Shown piece after piece: positions 41,066 through 51,018 of a stretch of 64,000 bases of DNA. Both the position numbers and the translations under genes were made by a program. Position 1 is the stretch's first letter. Each line of letters begins with the position of its first letter. The notes below the pieces were generated by a model. It was not told the DNA's origin. It worked only from the letters and a program-made list of their open reading frames with translations, and made no database searches. Source of the DNA: an uncultured Corynebacterium sp. (GTDB lineage Bacteria; Actinomycetota; Actinomycetes; Mycobacteriales; Mycobacteriaceae); contig NZ_CAMIBP010000007.1 of NCBI RefSeq assembly GCF_946223165.1, positions 16,646-80,645 on the forward strand. The letters are read 5' to 3'.

Positions 41066-43357
41066 TCAGGCGGTGACACGATAGACGTCAAATACGCCCT
41101 CGGTATTGCGCAATGACGTCATGAGCTGTCCCAGCTGTTTAAGATCCGACACCGAAAAGGTAAAGCGCACCGTTGCGATGTTGTCGTCGCCTCGGTTGGA
41201 ACTCATGTTGAGCACGTTGAGCTTCTGGTCGCTAAACACGCGGGTGAGTTCGAAGAGCAAACCCTGGCGGTCCAGTGCCTCGAGCTGCACCGTTGCTGTG
41301 AACGAGCCCGTCGACGACTTGCCACTCGCCCACTCCACCTTCATCATGCGTTCTGGCTCAGCCCGCAGCTTCTCCGCGTTCGTGCAGTCCGCGCGGTGGA
41401 CCGAGACGCCGCCGCCGCGGGTAACAAAGCCGAAAATCTCGTCGCCGGGGACGGGCTGGCAGCACTTTGCGAGCTTAGCCATGACATCGGGGCTCCCCTC
41501 GACGAGGATGCCGGTGCCGGACGCAGAGTCCTCGGTGACGCGGGTGCGGGACTTCTCGATCTCAGTGATGCCGGTGCGCGACGCCAAGGCGTCGACCGCG
41601 TCGTCCTGGTCGCCGAAGAGAGCCATGAGCTGGTTGCCGACGTGCTGCGCGGAGACTTGGCCCGCGCCGATCGCGGTGTAGAGCGCGTCAACGTCCGCGA
41701 AATGTAGCTGCTGCGCCACCTGCTTCATGGAGGACGCGGTGAACAGGCGATGCATCGGCAAGCCGCCGCGCTGGACCTCGGCGGCGAGGGCGTCGCGGCC
41801 AAGCTCTAGGTGCTCCTCGCGACGCTCCTTGGCAAACCACTGGCGCACCTTAGCCTTGGCGCGCGGGGAGACGAGGAAGTCCTGCCAGTCGCGCGAGGGC
41901 CCTGCGTTTTCATCTTTGGAGGTAAAGATTTCAACTTTGTCGCCGGACTTGAGCTCGGATTCGAGCGCCACCAACTTGCCGTTCACCTTAGCGCCAATGC
42001 ACCGGTGTCCCACCTCGGTGTGGACCGCGTAGGCGAAGTCCACGGGAGTAGAACCGGCGGGCAAATTGACCACGTCGCCCTTTGGCGTGAAAGCAAAGAT
42101 CTGCTGGTTGGTGAGGTCATAACGCAGCGAGTCGAGGAACTCGTTGGGGTCCGCAGCTTCCTTCTGCCAGTCGAGAAGCTGACGCATCCACGCCATCTGG
42201 TCTACCTCGGCGTCACCTGCGCCGTTCTTACCCTTTGTTTCCTTGTATCGCCAATGCGCCGCGACGCCGAACTCGGCGTTGTAGTGCATCTCGTGAGTGC
42301 GGACCTGCACCTCCAGCGTGGTGCCACCAGAACCCATGACTGTGGTGTGGAGCGACTGGTAGACGCCGAAACGCGGGGAGGAAATATAGTCCTTGAAGCG
42401 TCCCGGCAGGGCGGAATACAGGGAGTGCACAACACCGATGGCCGCGTAGCAGGAGTTGATATCGTCCACGAGGATGCGGATGCCGACGAGGTCAAAAATC
42501 TCGTTGAACTCGTGTCCGCGGACGATCATCTTTTGGTAAATAGACCAATAGTGCTTCGGACGGCCCATGACCTCGGCCTGGATTCCGTTGTCCTTGAGTG
42601 CCTTCGTGACGTCCAGCGTGATCTCTTTCAGAGCCTTGTCGCGAGATGGAGCGCGATCGGCGACCATGCGGACGATCTCGTCATACTTCTTGGGATAGAG
42701 GATGGCGAAAGACAGATCCTCGAGCTCCCACTTGACGCTGGCCATGCCCAGGCGATGCGCGAGCGGCGCGATGACATCGAGGGTTTGACGCGCTTTCTTG
42801 GCCTGCTTCTCCGGCGGTAGGAAGCGCATGGTACGCATGTTGTGGAGGCGATCGCAGACTTTAATGACCAAGACTCGCGGGTCCGTGGCCATGGCGACGA
42901 CCATCTTACGAATCGTCTCGGCCTCAGCGGCGGCGCCCAGCGCCACCTTGTCCAGCTTGGTCACGCCGTCGACAAGCCGGGCAACCTCCGGGCCGAAGTC
43001 GCGGGTGAGGTCCTCAAGCGAGTAGTCAGTGTCCTCCACCGTATCATGCAGCAAGGCCGCAGCGACGGTGGTTGTGTCCATGCCGATCTCAGCGGCGATG
43101 GTGGCGACGGCTAGCGGGTGAGTGATATACGGATCCCCGGACTTACGAAACACCCCTTCGTGGAGGCGTTCCGCTGTCTCGTAAGCGTTATTGAGCAGTT
43201 CAACGTCCGCGCGCGGATGAAATTGCTTGTGAATGGACAGCAACGGGTCCAGCACCGGGCTGACCTTGACGCGGCCGCCAGTCAACGAGCGAGCTAAGCG
43301 CGCCGACATGCTGCGCATGCCACCGGTCGGGCGTTTGGTGGAACGGTCGTTCGTCAT
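41066..43357 (-). CDS. rel: Bifunctional (p)ppGpp synthetase/hydrolase
   Basis: Stringent-response enzyme of 763 residues. The hydrolase HD domain has THPLAVA (H80) and ALLHDTVEDT (HD-x3-ED at 104-109), intact and so likely active. The synthetase domain has GRPKHYWSIYQKM, DLVGIRILVDD and RFKDYISSPRFGVYQSLHTTV. The TGS (VNLPAGSTPVDFAYAVHT) and C-terminal ACT (FTATVQLEALDRQGLLFELTRV) regulatory domains follow. It is the last gene of the secD-secF-SBP-apt-rel series, and apt ends 39 nt upstream. Confidence 0.98.
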   Translation of the reverse strand: MTNDRSTKRPTGGMRSMSARLARSLTGGRVKVSPVLDPLLSIHKQFHPRADVELLNNAYETAERLHEGVFRKSGDPYITHPLAVATIAAEIGMDTTTVAAALLHDTVEDTDYSLEDLTRDFGPEVARLVDGVTKLDKVALGAAAEAETIRKMVVAMATDPRVLVIKVCDRLHNMRTMRFLPPEKQAKKARQTLDVIAPLAHRLGMASVKWELEDLSFAILYPKKYDEIVRMVADRAPSRDKALKEITLDVTKALKDNGIQAEVMGRPKHYWSIYQKMIVRGHEFNEIFDLVGIRILVDDINSCYAAIGVVHSLYSALPGRFKDYISSPRFGVYQSLHTTVMGSGGTTLEVQVRTHEMHYNAEFGVAAHWRYKETKGKNGAGDAEVDQMAWMRQLLDWQKEAADPNEFLDSLRYDLTNQQIFAFTPKGDVVNLPAGSTPVDFAYAVHTEVGHRCIGAKVNGKLVALESELKSGDKVEIFTSKDENAGPSRDWQDFLVSPRAKAKVRQWFAKERREEHLELGRDALAAEVQRGGLPMHRLFTASSMKQVAQQLHFADVDALYTAIGAGQVSAQHVGNQLMALFGDQDDAVDALASRTGITEIEKSRTRVTEDSASGTGILVEGSPDVMAKLAKCCQPVPGDEIFGFVTRGGGVSVHRADCTNAEKLRAEPERMMKVEWASGKSSTGSFTATVQLEALDRQGLLFELTRVFSDQKLNVLNMSSNRGDDNIATVRFTFSVSDLKQLGQLMTSLRNTEGVFDVYRVTA

Positions 43358-43396
43358 GGTGCGTCCACTTTCTGCTCAGGAACTGTACGTCACAGC

Positions 43397-43939
43397 TTAG
43401 TCTGTGGCCCCCAACACAATGAGAGGGGGTCCGGCAAGCCGCTCGCGACCGCCGAGCCCACATACCTCAATGATGACGACATTGCCGGCGACCTCAGCGC
43501 CTGCAGACTCGAGCAGGAGACGGGCGCCGTACAGGGTGCCGCCGGTGGCCAGCACGTCGTCGACCAAGACGACCTTCTTGCCGTGCACATCCGCACCGTC
43601 GGCGGGAATCTCCAACGCCGCCGTACCGTATTCCAGCTCGTAATCCTGGTGTAGGACCGGAGGCGGGAGCTTTCCAGCCTTGCGAATGGCCAAGATACCG
43701 AGCCCTAGCTTGTATGCCACGGCGGATCCCAGGAGGAAGCCGCGCGCGTCAAGGCCGCCGATCATTTCAGCGCCGAGCGACTCGCAGGCCTCGGCGAGGC
43801 CGTCGACGACAGCGGCAAAAGCGTCAGCATCGGCCAGCACCGGCGTGAGGTCTTCAAAAAGGACCCCCGGGGCCGGGAAATCGGGGACGAGGCGGACCTT
43901 ATGCTCCAGGGCCTCGCGGGCATTAGCGTAAGTAGTCAT
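43397..43939 (-). CDS. apt: Adenine phosphoribosyltransferase
   Basis: Purine salvage: adenine plus PRPP to AMP. It has 180 residues from ATG 43939. FPAPGVLFEDLTPVL is the family N-terminal motif, and KKVVLVDDVLATGGTLYGAR is the PRPP loop. It starts 10 nt after the solute-binding protein stop. The apt-rel pairing downstream of secDF is conserved in actinobacteria. Confidence 0.97.
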   Translation of the reverse strand: MTTYANAREALEHKVRLVPDFPAPGVLFEDLTPVLADADAFAAVVDGLAEACESLGAEMIGGLDARGFLLGSAVAYKLGLGILAIRKAGKLPPPVLHQDYELEYGTAALEIPADGADVHGKKVVLVDDVLATGGTLYGARLLLESAGAEVAGNVVIIEVCGLGGRERLAGPPLIVLGATD

Positions 43940-43949
43940 GGGTTGTACT

Positions 43950-45632
43950 CTATTTCTCTGGTGTCGTTGCTGCAGCGGGAGACTCTGTTCCCGCCGCGGG
44001 GTCGTCGCCGAGCGACCATCGGTCCATGTTCCAGCCAATGCCGGACAGACCGGTATACGGCACGACGTGGGTGACCGCTTGGTCCATGACGAACGTGCGC
44101 GGTTGCGCCGCAATCGGAATGGCGGGCACGTCGGACCATAGCTTTTCTTCGGCCTTCTTCAGCGCCTCCACGTTGCCGATGCGGGCATCGACGGTGGCGT
44201 ATTCGGTCATGGGGTCCACAGCGCCCAAGAATGCATCGATGGTGGGAACGCCGGTGTCCTCATCGGGCTCCAAATATGTCGCAGACATAAAGTCCGAGGA
44301 GGCATCCTCGACGTTGATGCCGGCCTGTGCGCAGGTGGCGCGCAGGGATTCCACCATCGCGGCGTAGCGCTCGTCGGGGCCGAGATAGCCAACCTTAATG
44401 GTCGTCCCGCCTAGCGCCGATGCCGCCGGGATATCGGTCCCCAGGTGAGCCGATGTCACGCCATCGAGCTGCTTGGCAATGGGATCATCGTGGCGCAGCG
44501 CATGCTCCGTGACCGCCGGGACCTCCATGCCGGAGACCTTCGAACTCACGCCAGCGAGTTTCTTCTGATCGACGCAGGCAGCAAACGCCTGTCGGTTCTC
44601 CACGGAGGCGAACAGGCCGTCCTCCGCCAACAACAACGTGTCGGTGAGCTCGCCGACCTGCTCGTCGACGACATAGGGATTATCGTCCACGTTGCGGTCC
44701 AGCCACTCGGGCGTACCGCCGGTCGAATCAGCGACGCGAAGTACGCCGGCAGCCACAAGATGGGCGGCGTCCGTGGAATTGGGCCACACAACCAAGGTGT
44801 CAAGCAAGGCCGGATCTCCGTAGTAGGAGTCATTGCGCTTGAGTACCACCTCGCCGGAGTCCCCCACGTGATCAATGACGAAGGGACCGTAAGAGACCTG
44901 CATGCTTGCGTCAAAATCGGCCAGGGAAAACCCAAACCGCCACGTCCGCGCAATATCGGCCACTCGCGAGGGATCCCAGGACTGCAGCGCCGACACGAGT
45001 TCCTCCTGAGTCATCCCCACCTTCTGCGCGATGACGTGGGAAGGAAGCACTGTTCCCGGGCCGAAGAGGTACTTCCAGCGGTCCCCCTGGTCCTGCTTCA
45101 AGATCACCGTGAAGTCCTTCGATCCCGCCTCGCACTGCAGATCGTCAATCTCGTTGACCAACGGGGCATGGGAACCAAAGGTGGACGGCATGGAGCCTGC
45201 GGTATAAGCCAGCAGGAAGTCCTCACAGGTCACGGGGACATCATCGGAATAGGTGGCGTGCGAGGAAATGGTGTAATGAATCTGCCTCTGACCCGCAGCA
45301 GTGGCAGGAATTTCCTCGGCCGAAATGAGGTCACTATTGGGGATGAGCTGACCATCGGGGCCAGGCACGTAGGCCGCCGGGTACAGGCGTCCGGAGAGCA
45401 CTTGGCTGTTTGAGGCGGCGCCGAAGGCAGACGAGGCATTCGTCGTCACCAGGCGCGAGGCCACCATGTAGCCGAAGAAGTCGGTACTGACCGGAGCGGC
45501 GGGCGCCGACGACTCGGATGAGCTGTCGCTCGACGAACACGCGGCCAAGCCCACTGCCGTCGCCGACACCACGATAGTGGCGATGACGGCGCGGGGAATA
45601 GCACGCGCAGCCTCACAAGCCCTGGAGAACAT
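43950..45632 (-). CDS. Lipoprotein solute-binding protein, family 5 (DciAE-like)
   Basis: It has 560 residues. A lipoprotein signal (ATAVGLAACSSSD, lipidated Cys in LAAC) is followed by a Thr/Ser/Ala linker and a family 5 extracellular solute-binding fold, as in oligopeptide/dipeptide binding proteins. No permease or ATPase gene is adjacent. Its position between secF and apt matches a solute-binding protein called DciAE in C. glutamicum. The ATG at 45632 follows AAGGA; a longer frame starting at 45662 would overlap secF. The ligand is unknown. Confidence 0.85.
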   Translation of the reverse strand: MFSRACEAARAIPRAVIATIVVSATAVGLAACSSSDSSSESSAPAAPVSTDFFGYMVASRLVTTNASSAFGAASNSQVLSGRLYPAAYVPGPDGQLIPNSDLISAEEIPATAAGQRQIHYTISSHATYSDDVPVTCEDFLLAYTAGSMPSTFGSHAPLVNEIDDLQCEAGSKDFTVILKQDQGDRWKYLFGPGTVLPSHVIAQKVGMTQEELVSALQSWDPSRVADIARTWRFGFSLADFDASMQVSYGPFVIDHVGDSGEVVLKRNDSYYGDPALLDTLVVWPNSTDAAHLVAAGVLRVADSTGGTPEWLDRNVDDNPYVVDEQVGELTDTLLLAEDGLFASVENRQAFAACVDQKKLAGVSSKVSGMEVPAVTEHALRHDDPIAKQLDGVTSAHLGTDIPAASALGGTTIKVGYLGPDERYAAMVESLRATCAQAGINVEDASSDFMSATYLEPDEDTGVPTIDAFLGAVDPMTEYATVDARIGNVEALKKAEEKLWSDVPAIPIAAQPRTFVMDQAVTHVVPYTGLSGIGWNMDRWSLGDDPAAGTESPAAATTPEK

Positions 45633-45643
45633 AAACGAGATCC

Positions 45644-46798
45644 TTAGCGGCCGGGGCGCCACGACACGCCGCCGTGGGTCTCCCCCGCCTCCGGGTCAAA
45701 GTGGGTACGCGTCTGCGGGGCGACCGGTGAGGTGACAGTGCGCAGGGCGGCATCGGCAGGCTCTGCCTCATCCATCTCCGCGGCATCCTCGGACGAGGCG
45801 GACGCGCGATACTCGGCGACCTTCGCGTTGTGCTCCTTGTACTTCTTGGAACGGTTCACGATAGACACGAGCAGCGGAGTAGCCAGGAACAGGGAGGAGA
45901 AGATGCCCTCGACAACGCCCACGAACTGAATGAGAGCGAGGTCGCGAAGGGTACCGATGCCGAGCAGCCACACCGCCACGACGAGCAGAGCGATAATCGG
46001 CAGCGCCGAGATGATAGTGGTCGTCACCGAACGCATGATGGTTTGGTTAACCGCCAGGTTGGCCTCGTCGGCGTAGGTGCGCTGCCGCTGGCCCAGCACG
46101 CCTTCGGTGTTCTCATTGACCTTGTCAAAGACGATGACGGTGTCGTAAATCGAGAACGTCAGGGTGGTGAGCAGGCCGATGACCACGGCCGGGGAGACCT
46201 CAAAGCCGAACAATGCGTAGAAACCGGCGATGATAATCGCGTCAACGACGAGGGCCGAAATCGCGGCGAAAGCCATAGTGCGCTGCAGGCGGACTGCGAC
46301 GTACACGGTGGCCGCGGCGAGAAAGACCAGCATGGCGAGCAGCATGCGCGACGTAATGGACGAACCCCACGACTCAGAGACGGTCGAGGAACCGATAGCG
46401 TCCGGCGACGGGTTGCCCTCTGCGTCGAGCGGCTTGTAGGCGTTAAAGATGGCCTCACGAGCATCCGTGACCTCGTCGTCGCTCAGGCGCTCCGAGGTGA
46501 TTTCCAGCGTCGCGGAGTCACCGGAACCGACGATTTGGACGAGCTCAGGCGTCACGCCGGTGGCCTCGGTGAAGGTCTCTTCTACCTGTTCCTCCACCAA
46601 ATTGGCGGCCGGCATGTTGATCTTGGTGCCGCCCTCAAAATCCAGCGACAGGTTAAAGCCGCGGATTGCGATGGCGAGGAATGAAATGACGATGAGGGCG
46701 ATCGTGATGCCGTACCACGTCTTGGAACGACCGATGACGTTGATGGTGCCCTCGTCCGAGTACAGGCGGTCAATGCGCGAAATCTTGTTCTTAGCCAT
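45644..46798 (-). CDS. secF: Protein translocase subunit SecF
   Basis: RND-type Sec accessory membrane protein pulling exported proteins across with SecD. It has 384 residues and six predicted helices. SLDFEGGTKINMP is the family N-terminal motif, and GLLTTLTFSIYDTVIVFDKVNENTEG is the conserved TM4-5 segment. It has a long charged C-terminal tail (DAAEMDEAEPADAALR...). It lies 3 nt after secD. Confidence 0.97.
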   Translation of the reverse strand: MAKNKISRIDRLYSDEGTINVIGRSKTWYGITIALIVISFLAIAIRGFNLSLDFEGGTKINMPAANLVEEQVEETFTEATGVTPELVQIVGSGDSATLEITSERLSDDEVTDAREAIFNAYKPLDAEGNPSPDAIGSSTVSESWGSSITSRMLLAMLVFLAAATVYVAVRLQRTMAFAAISALVVDAIIIAGFYALFGFEVSPAVVIGLLTTLTFSIYDTVIVFDKVNENTEGVLGQRQRTYADEANLAVNQTIMRSVTTTIISALPIIALLVVAVWLLGIGTLRDLALIQFVGVVEGIFSSLFLATPLLVSIVNRSKKYKEHNAKVAEYRASASSEDAAEMDEAEPADAALRTVTSPVAPQTRTHFDPEAGETHGGVSWRPGR

Positions 46799-46801
46799 GG
46801 T

Positions 46802-48691
46802 TTAGTTCTCCTCGCCCTGGTCGGCGGACTCGGTGGAAGTGGCATCCCCCGCGGACGGGACGTTACCCGCGGCAACGGCGGCAGCAGCCTTCGACGACGC
46901 GGCGGACTTCTCCGGCTTTGCGTAAAAGCCCTTGGCACGGCGCTCCTCGACGAGGTTGTAGATGCCGCCGAGGCCATTCATGGACGACTTGGCCCAGATC
47001 GGGCGACCGGCAATAAGCTGCATGAGCGGGGCCATGATGATGAAGGACACCACCAGGTCAAAGAGGGTGGTGAGACCCATCGTAAATGCGAAGCCCTTGA
47101 CCTCACCGATGGCGAGCAGGTACACGACGACGGAACCGATGAGCGTCACAGCGTTACCCGTCACAATGGTGGTCCGCGCGCGCTCCCACGCCTTCGACGC
47201 CGCCGAGCGGAAGGTGCGGCCTTCCAGAAGCTCGTCTTTAATACGCTCGTAGTACACGACGAAGGAGTCCGCTGTCGCGCCGACACCAATGACGAGGCCG
47301 GCGATGCCGGACAGATCCAGCGAGTAGCCAATCCAGCGGCCGAGGAGAACGAGGGTGCCATAAGTGAGCACCATCGAGCCGACGAGGGTGACGAGCGAGA
47401 TCAGCGCCAGGCCGCGGAAGTAGTACAGCGAGTACAACGTGATAAGGATAAAGCCCACGAGGCCGGCGATGAGGCCCGCTTCCAAAGCAGCGTGACCCAG
47501 CGACGGCGGGACGGTCTCGGTCGTACCGCCCTGCTCTCCATTTTCACCCACGAAGGACAGCGGGAGCGCGCCGTACTTCAGGTTGTTGGCCAAGTTCTGC
47601 GCCTCGGTCTGCGTGAAATCGCCGGTGATCGAGGTGGCGGAGCCGTACGGGGTGGCCCCCTGAATGACCGGGGCGGAGATGATGTTGGAGTCCAGCGTAA
47701 TGGCGACCTGCTTCTGCAGGTTAGCCTGCGTCAGGTCCGCCCACGTCTGGGAGCCGTTGGGGCCGTCGCCGGTCTTGAAGGCAAAGGAGATCTCCATCTG
47801 GCCGGTCTGGGAGTTGAGGCCGCCGTTGATGGGCGAATTCGTATCGATCTCGTTACCGGTCAGGCGGGTGCCGTTCGGATCGGTAATACCGTTGAGCAGC
47901 GGGGCCGGATCGAGGATGTACGGTTGCTGGTTCGCGTAGTCACACGTAACCAAAGGCTTGGCCGGATCATCAGCGCCTGCCAGCGGATCGGTCGTCCCCT
48001 CGCACGTCAGCAACGCCGAGGCGGCGGACAGCACCACCGGGTCTTCAGACTGACGATCAGCCAAGAGCATGGTCGTAACCTCTTCGCGGCGCTTGCGCTC
48101 CTCGATGGAGTTAGCCGGCTCGGGCTTCGGATCAGAGGTGATCTCAAGCTTGTCCTTGACCTCAATGCCGCTCTGCGTCAGGGCCTCGGTGAGCTTGTCC
48201 AACGCATCCTGACCGACGGTCTTGTCCAGGACACCTTGCTCCACCCAGCGGTTGGCCATGTCGACGATGACCGACTGGAGCTCGGTGAGATCCGGGCTCG
48301 GGGTCTTCGCAACGGTACGGAACAGCAGCTTGGACGTCTGGCCCACGGCCTGGGCCTGCGCGGTGTCCTCACCCGGAACGGTGATGACGAGGGTGTTGCC
48401 GTTGGTGACCACCTCGGCACCCGACACGCCCTGGCCGTTAACGCGCTGCTCCAGGATGTCGCGCGCCTGCTTGAGCTGGTCCGCGGTCGGCTCATCGCCC
48501 TGTGGGACCAGCGTGACACGCGTACCGCCCTGCAGGTCAATACCGAGCTTCGTCGCCGCGTTGCGCGGGCCGGTGAAGAACACGAGTGCGTAGACCACCG
48601 CGATAATGAGGACGAAGAGGGCGAGCGCCCGCTTCGGCCATGTTCGGCTGCGACTGGTCATCGCGCCACGATTCTTAGTGCTCAAGGACAT
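46802..48691 (-). CDS. secD: Protein translocase subunit SecD
   Basis: Partner of SecF. It has 629 residues, with an N-terminal helix, then DLQGGTRVTLVPQG, a large extracytoplasmic P1 region, and a C-terminal six-helix RND unit with AGLVIGVGATADSFVVYYERIKDE. An insertion rich in Asp/Pro/Asn lies in the extracytoplasmic half, and a low-complexity Ala/Ser tail ends the protein. RBS GAGGAG precedes the ATG. The gene follows yajC by 143 nt. Confidence 0.97.
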   Translation of the reverse strand: MSLSTKNRGAMTSRSRTWPKRALALFVLIIAVVYALVFFTGPRNAATKLGIDLQGGTRVTLVPQGDEPTADQLKQARDILEQRVNGQGVSGAEVVTNGNTLVITVPGEDTAQAQAVGQTSKLLFRTVAKTPSPDLTELQSVIVDMANRWVEQGVLDKTVGQDALDKLTEALTQSGIEVKDKLEITSDPKPEPANSIEERKRREEVTTMLLADRQSEDPVVLSAASALLTCEGTTDPLAGADDPAKPLVTCDYANQQPYILDPAPLLNGITDPNGTRLTGNEIDTNSPINGGLNSQTGQMEISFAFKTGDGPNGSQTWADLTQANLQKQVAITLDSNIISAPVIQGATPYGSATSITGDFTQTEAQNLANNLKYGALPLSFVGENGEQGGTTETVPPSLGHAALEAGLIAGLVGFILITLYSLYYFRGLALISLVTLVGSMVLTYGTLVLLGRWIGYSLDLSGIAGLVIGVGATADSFVVYYERIKDELLEGRTFRSAASKAWERARTTIVTGNAVTLIGSVVVYLLAIGEVKGFAFTMGLTTLFDLVVSFIIMAPLMQLIAGRPIWAKSSMNGLGGIYNLVEERRAKGFYAKPEKSAASSKAAAAVAAGNVPSAGDATSTESADQGEEN

Positions 48692-48834
48692 CTCTCCTCA
48701 GTCAAACAATTGCTAAGCGGCCGTGCGGAAGGCATACGCAATCCCGCAGGCCGCAGACACGATCCATCATCGTACCGCGCGCCGTCACCTATACCCGAAA
48801 ACACCCCAGGGTTGGACGCGTCAGTGTGATCTGT

Positions 48835-49164
48835 TTAACGGTCTTCGCCGTCTGTCTCACAGGGGTCCGCCTCCACGGCCGCGTGCTCCGGCTCTATCAG
48901 CTCATCAGCTGCGCGGATGACGGCGGATTTCTCCATCGTGACCACCACGCCGGGAGCCAGCTCAGCAGTCACCGTCTCATCCTGCACGGCGACGATGGTC
49001 GCGTGGTAGCCGCCCGCGGTGACCACCCGCTTGCCTGGGGTCAGTGACTCCTGAAAGGCGACGATTGTTTCGCGCTGCTGCTTCTGCTTGCGCATGAGGA
49101 GGAAGTTGGGCAGGAAAAGCGCGACGATGAGCAGCGCGAAAATCAGAAGAATCATGGCATTCAT
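48835..49164 (-). CDS. yajC: Preprotein translocase subunit YajC
   Basis: A small single-helix membrane partner of SecDF. It has 109 residues, with a hydrophobic N-terminus (ILLIFALLIVALFLPNFLLM), then RKQKQQRETIVAFQESLTPGKRVVTAGGYHATIVAV, the family signature, and an acidic tail. It sits between ruvB and secD, the standard actinobacterial arrangement. Confidence 0.95.
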   Translation of the reverse strand: MNAMILLIFALLIVALFLPNFLLMRKQKQQRETIVAFQESLTPGKRVVTAGGYHATIVAVQDETVTAELAPGVVVTMEKSAVIRAADELIEPEHAAVEADPCETDGEDR

Positions 49165-49224
49165 TGTGCCATTGATGGCTCGCGCGTTGTGCGACCCCTA
49201 GCGGTGGCGAGCCACTTCTGCTTG

Positions 49225-50355
49225 CTAGAACAGGGTCGCCCCGATGGCGCCTTCCGGAGGTTCCAGTCCCAAATGGTGCCACGCCGCTGCGGTGGCGACG
49301 CGGCCGCGGCCCGTGCGCGCGACCATGCCTGCGCGCACGAGGTACGGCTCGCATACCTCTTCTACGGTGGAGGGCTCCTCGCCCACCGCGACGGCCAGTG
49401 TGCTCACGCCGACGGGCCCGCCGCCGTGGCCCTTAATGAGTGCCGTAAGAACCGCGCGATCGAGGCGGTCAAGCCCCATCTCGTCCACGTCGAAGACCTC
49501 GAGCGCCCCGCGCGCAGCGGAAAGATCGATGTGCCCGTCGCCGTTGACCTCGGCGAAATCGCGCACGCGGCGCAGTAAGCGGTTGGCAATGCGGGGCGTG
49601 CCGCGCGAGCGCGATCCGATCTCCACCGCCGCATCCGAGTCGATGGTGACATCCAAGATGCGCGCCGCGCGCGTAATGACGCGAGTGAGATCCTCGGTGT
49701 CGTAATACTCCATCTGCGCGGTAAAACCGAAGCGGTCCCGCAGCGGACCGGTGAGCATTCCGGCGCGGGTGGTGGCGCCCACCAGCGTGAACGGCGGGAT
49801 ATCGAGCGGGATCGAGGTCGCACCCGGGCCCTTGCCGACGATGACATCGATACGGAAGTCCTCCATCGCCATATACAGCATTTCCTCTGCCGGGCGGGCG
49901 ATGCGGTGAATCTCATCGATGAAAAGGACGTCACCCTCCATGAGGTTGGAGAGCATGGCCGCCAGATCACCCGCGCGCTCCAGCGCCGGGCCCGACGTCA
50001 TGCGCAGCGACGTGCCCAGCTCCTGAGCAATGATCATGGCCATCGTCGTCTTTCCCAGGCCCGGCGGGCCGGACAGCAGGACGTGATCCGGCGTTACGCC
50101 ACGGTTCTTCGCGCCGGTGAGCACGAGCGAGAGCTGCTCGCGAACCTTGGGCTGGCCAATAAACTCCTCGATAGACTTCGGGCGCAACGAGCGCTCGATA
50201 TCGCGTTCCCCGTCAAGCTCCGCTGGGTTGACGTTACTATCCTCCGGCCGCAGGCGGGGCCCGCCCGCCCCAGGTCCCCCGCCGAGGCCAGCACCAGCGG
50301 CCTGCGCGGCTAAATCCTCGGGCAACTGGAACTCAGTGCGCTCTACATCGCTCAT
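49225..50355 (-). CDS. ruvB: Holliday junction branch migration ATPase RuvB
   Basis: The AAA+ motor of RuvAB. It has 376 residues. Walker A is GPPGLGKTT, Walker B is VLFIDEIHRI, sensor 1 is LVGATTRAGMLTGPLRDRFGF, and the C-terminal winged helix has GGPVGVSTLAVAVGEE. An N-terminal extension rich in Gly and Ala precedes the core. It follows ruvA by 60 nt. Confidence 0.98.
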   Translation of the reverse strand: MSDVERTEFQLPEDLAAQAAGAGLGGGPGAGGPRLRPEDSNVNPAELDGERDIERSLRPKSIEEFIGQPKVREQLSLVLTGAKNRGVTPDHVLLSGPPGLGKTTMAMIIAQELGTSLRMTSGPALERAGDLAAMLSNLMEGDVLFIDEIHRIARPAEEMLYMAMEDFRIDVIVGKGPGATSIPLDIPPFTLVGATTRAGMLTGPLRDRFGFTAQMEYYDTEDLTRVITRAARILDVTIDSDAAVEIGSRSRGTPRIANRLLRRVRDFAEVNGDGHIDLSAARGALEVFDVDEMGLDRLDRAVLTALIKGHGGGPVGVSTLAVAVGEEPSTVEEVCEPYLVRAGMVARTGRGRVATAAAWHHLGLEPPEGAIGATLF

Positions 50356-50415
50356 GTCTTCCTAGCCTAATGCTTCCTGTGTCACCGGATTCGCCATACT
50401 CCGCCCAGTACTCCC

Positions 50416-51018
50416 CTACTTCTTGCGCCCCAGCTGGCTCAGCGCAGATCGAAGCACTACGGCTGTCTGCGCGTCCGGGTTGTCGGCCACGATGGCCTCG
50501 ACCACCGGGCGCGCGCTCTTCTCCGGGAAGCCCAGGCCCACTAGGGCCTCCGTGACCTCATCAGCCACGGGGCCCGCGGCCACCGGCACCGCCGCACCCG
50601 CGACCGCGCCGGCCTGCGGGGCGTCAACCTTGCCCTTAAGCTCGAGGGCAAGGCGTTCCGCCATGCGCTTGCCGACGCCCGGGATAGACTGCAGCGACTT
50701 GGTGTCACCGTTGACAATCGCCACCGCTAGGTCACCGGCCCCCATAACCGACAACGCAGCCATGGCCAGCTTGGCGCCCATGCCGGAGACCGTCTGCAGC
50801 GTGTGGAACATGGCGCGGTCCGCATCATCGGTGAACCCGTACAGCGTCATGGAATCTTCCTTGACCACCATGGAGGTAAGAACCCGAGCCTCCTCCCCGC
50901 GGCGCAGCACGGACAGGGTGGACGGGGTGGCGAGGACCTTGTAGCCCACGCCCGCGCACTCGATAACGACGTGATCCAGGGCAACGGAGAGCACTTCTCC
51001 GCGCAGCGATGCGATCAT
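50416..51018 (-). CDS. ruvA: Holliday junction binding protein RuvA
   Basis: It has 200 residues. The OB-fold domain I (MIASLRGEVLSVALDHVVIE) is followed by two helix-hairpin-helix motifs (TVSGMGAKLAMAAL and SIPGVGKRMAERLALELKGK) and the C-terminal domain III that contacts RuvB. Its start overlaps the ruvC stop by 4 nt. Confidence 0.98.
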   Translation of the reverse strand: MIASLRGEVLSVALDHVVIECAGVGYKVLATPSTLSVLRRGEEARVLTSMVVKEDSMTLYGFTDDADRAMFHTLQTVSGMGAKLAMAALSVMGAGDLAVAIVNGDTKSLQSIPGVGKRMAERLALELKGKVDAPQAGAVAGAAVPVAAGPVADEVTEALVGLGFPEKSARPVVEAIVADNPDAQTAVVLRSALSQLGRKK

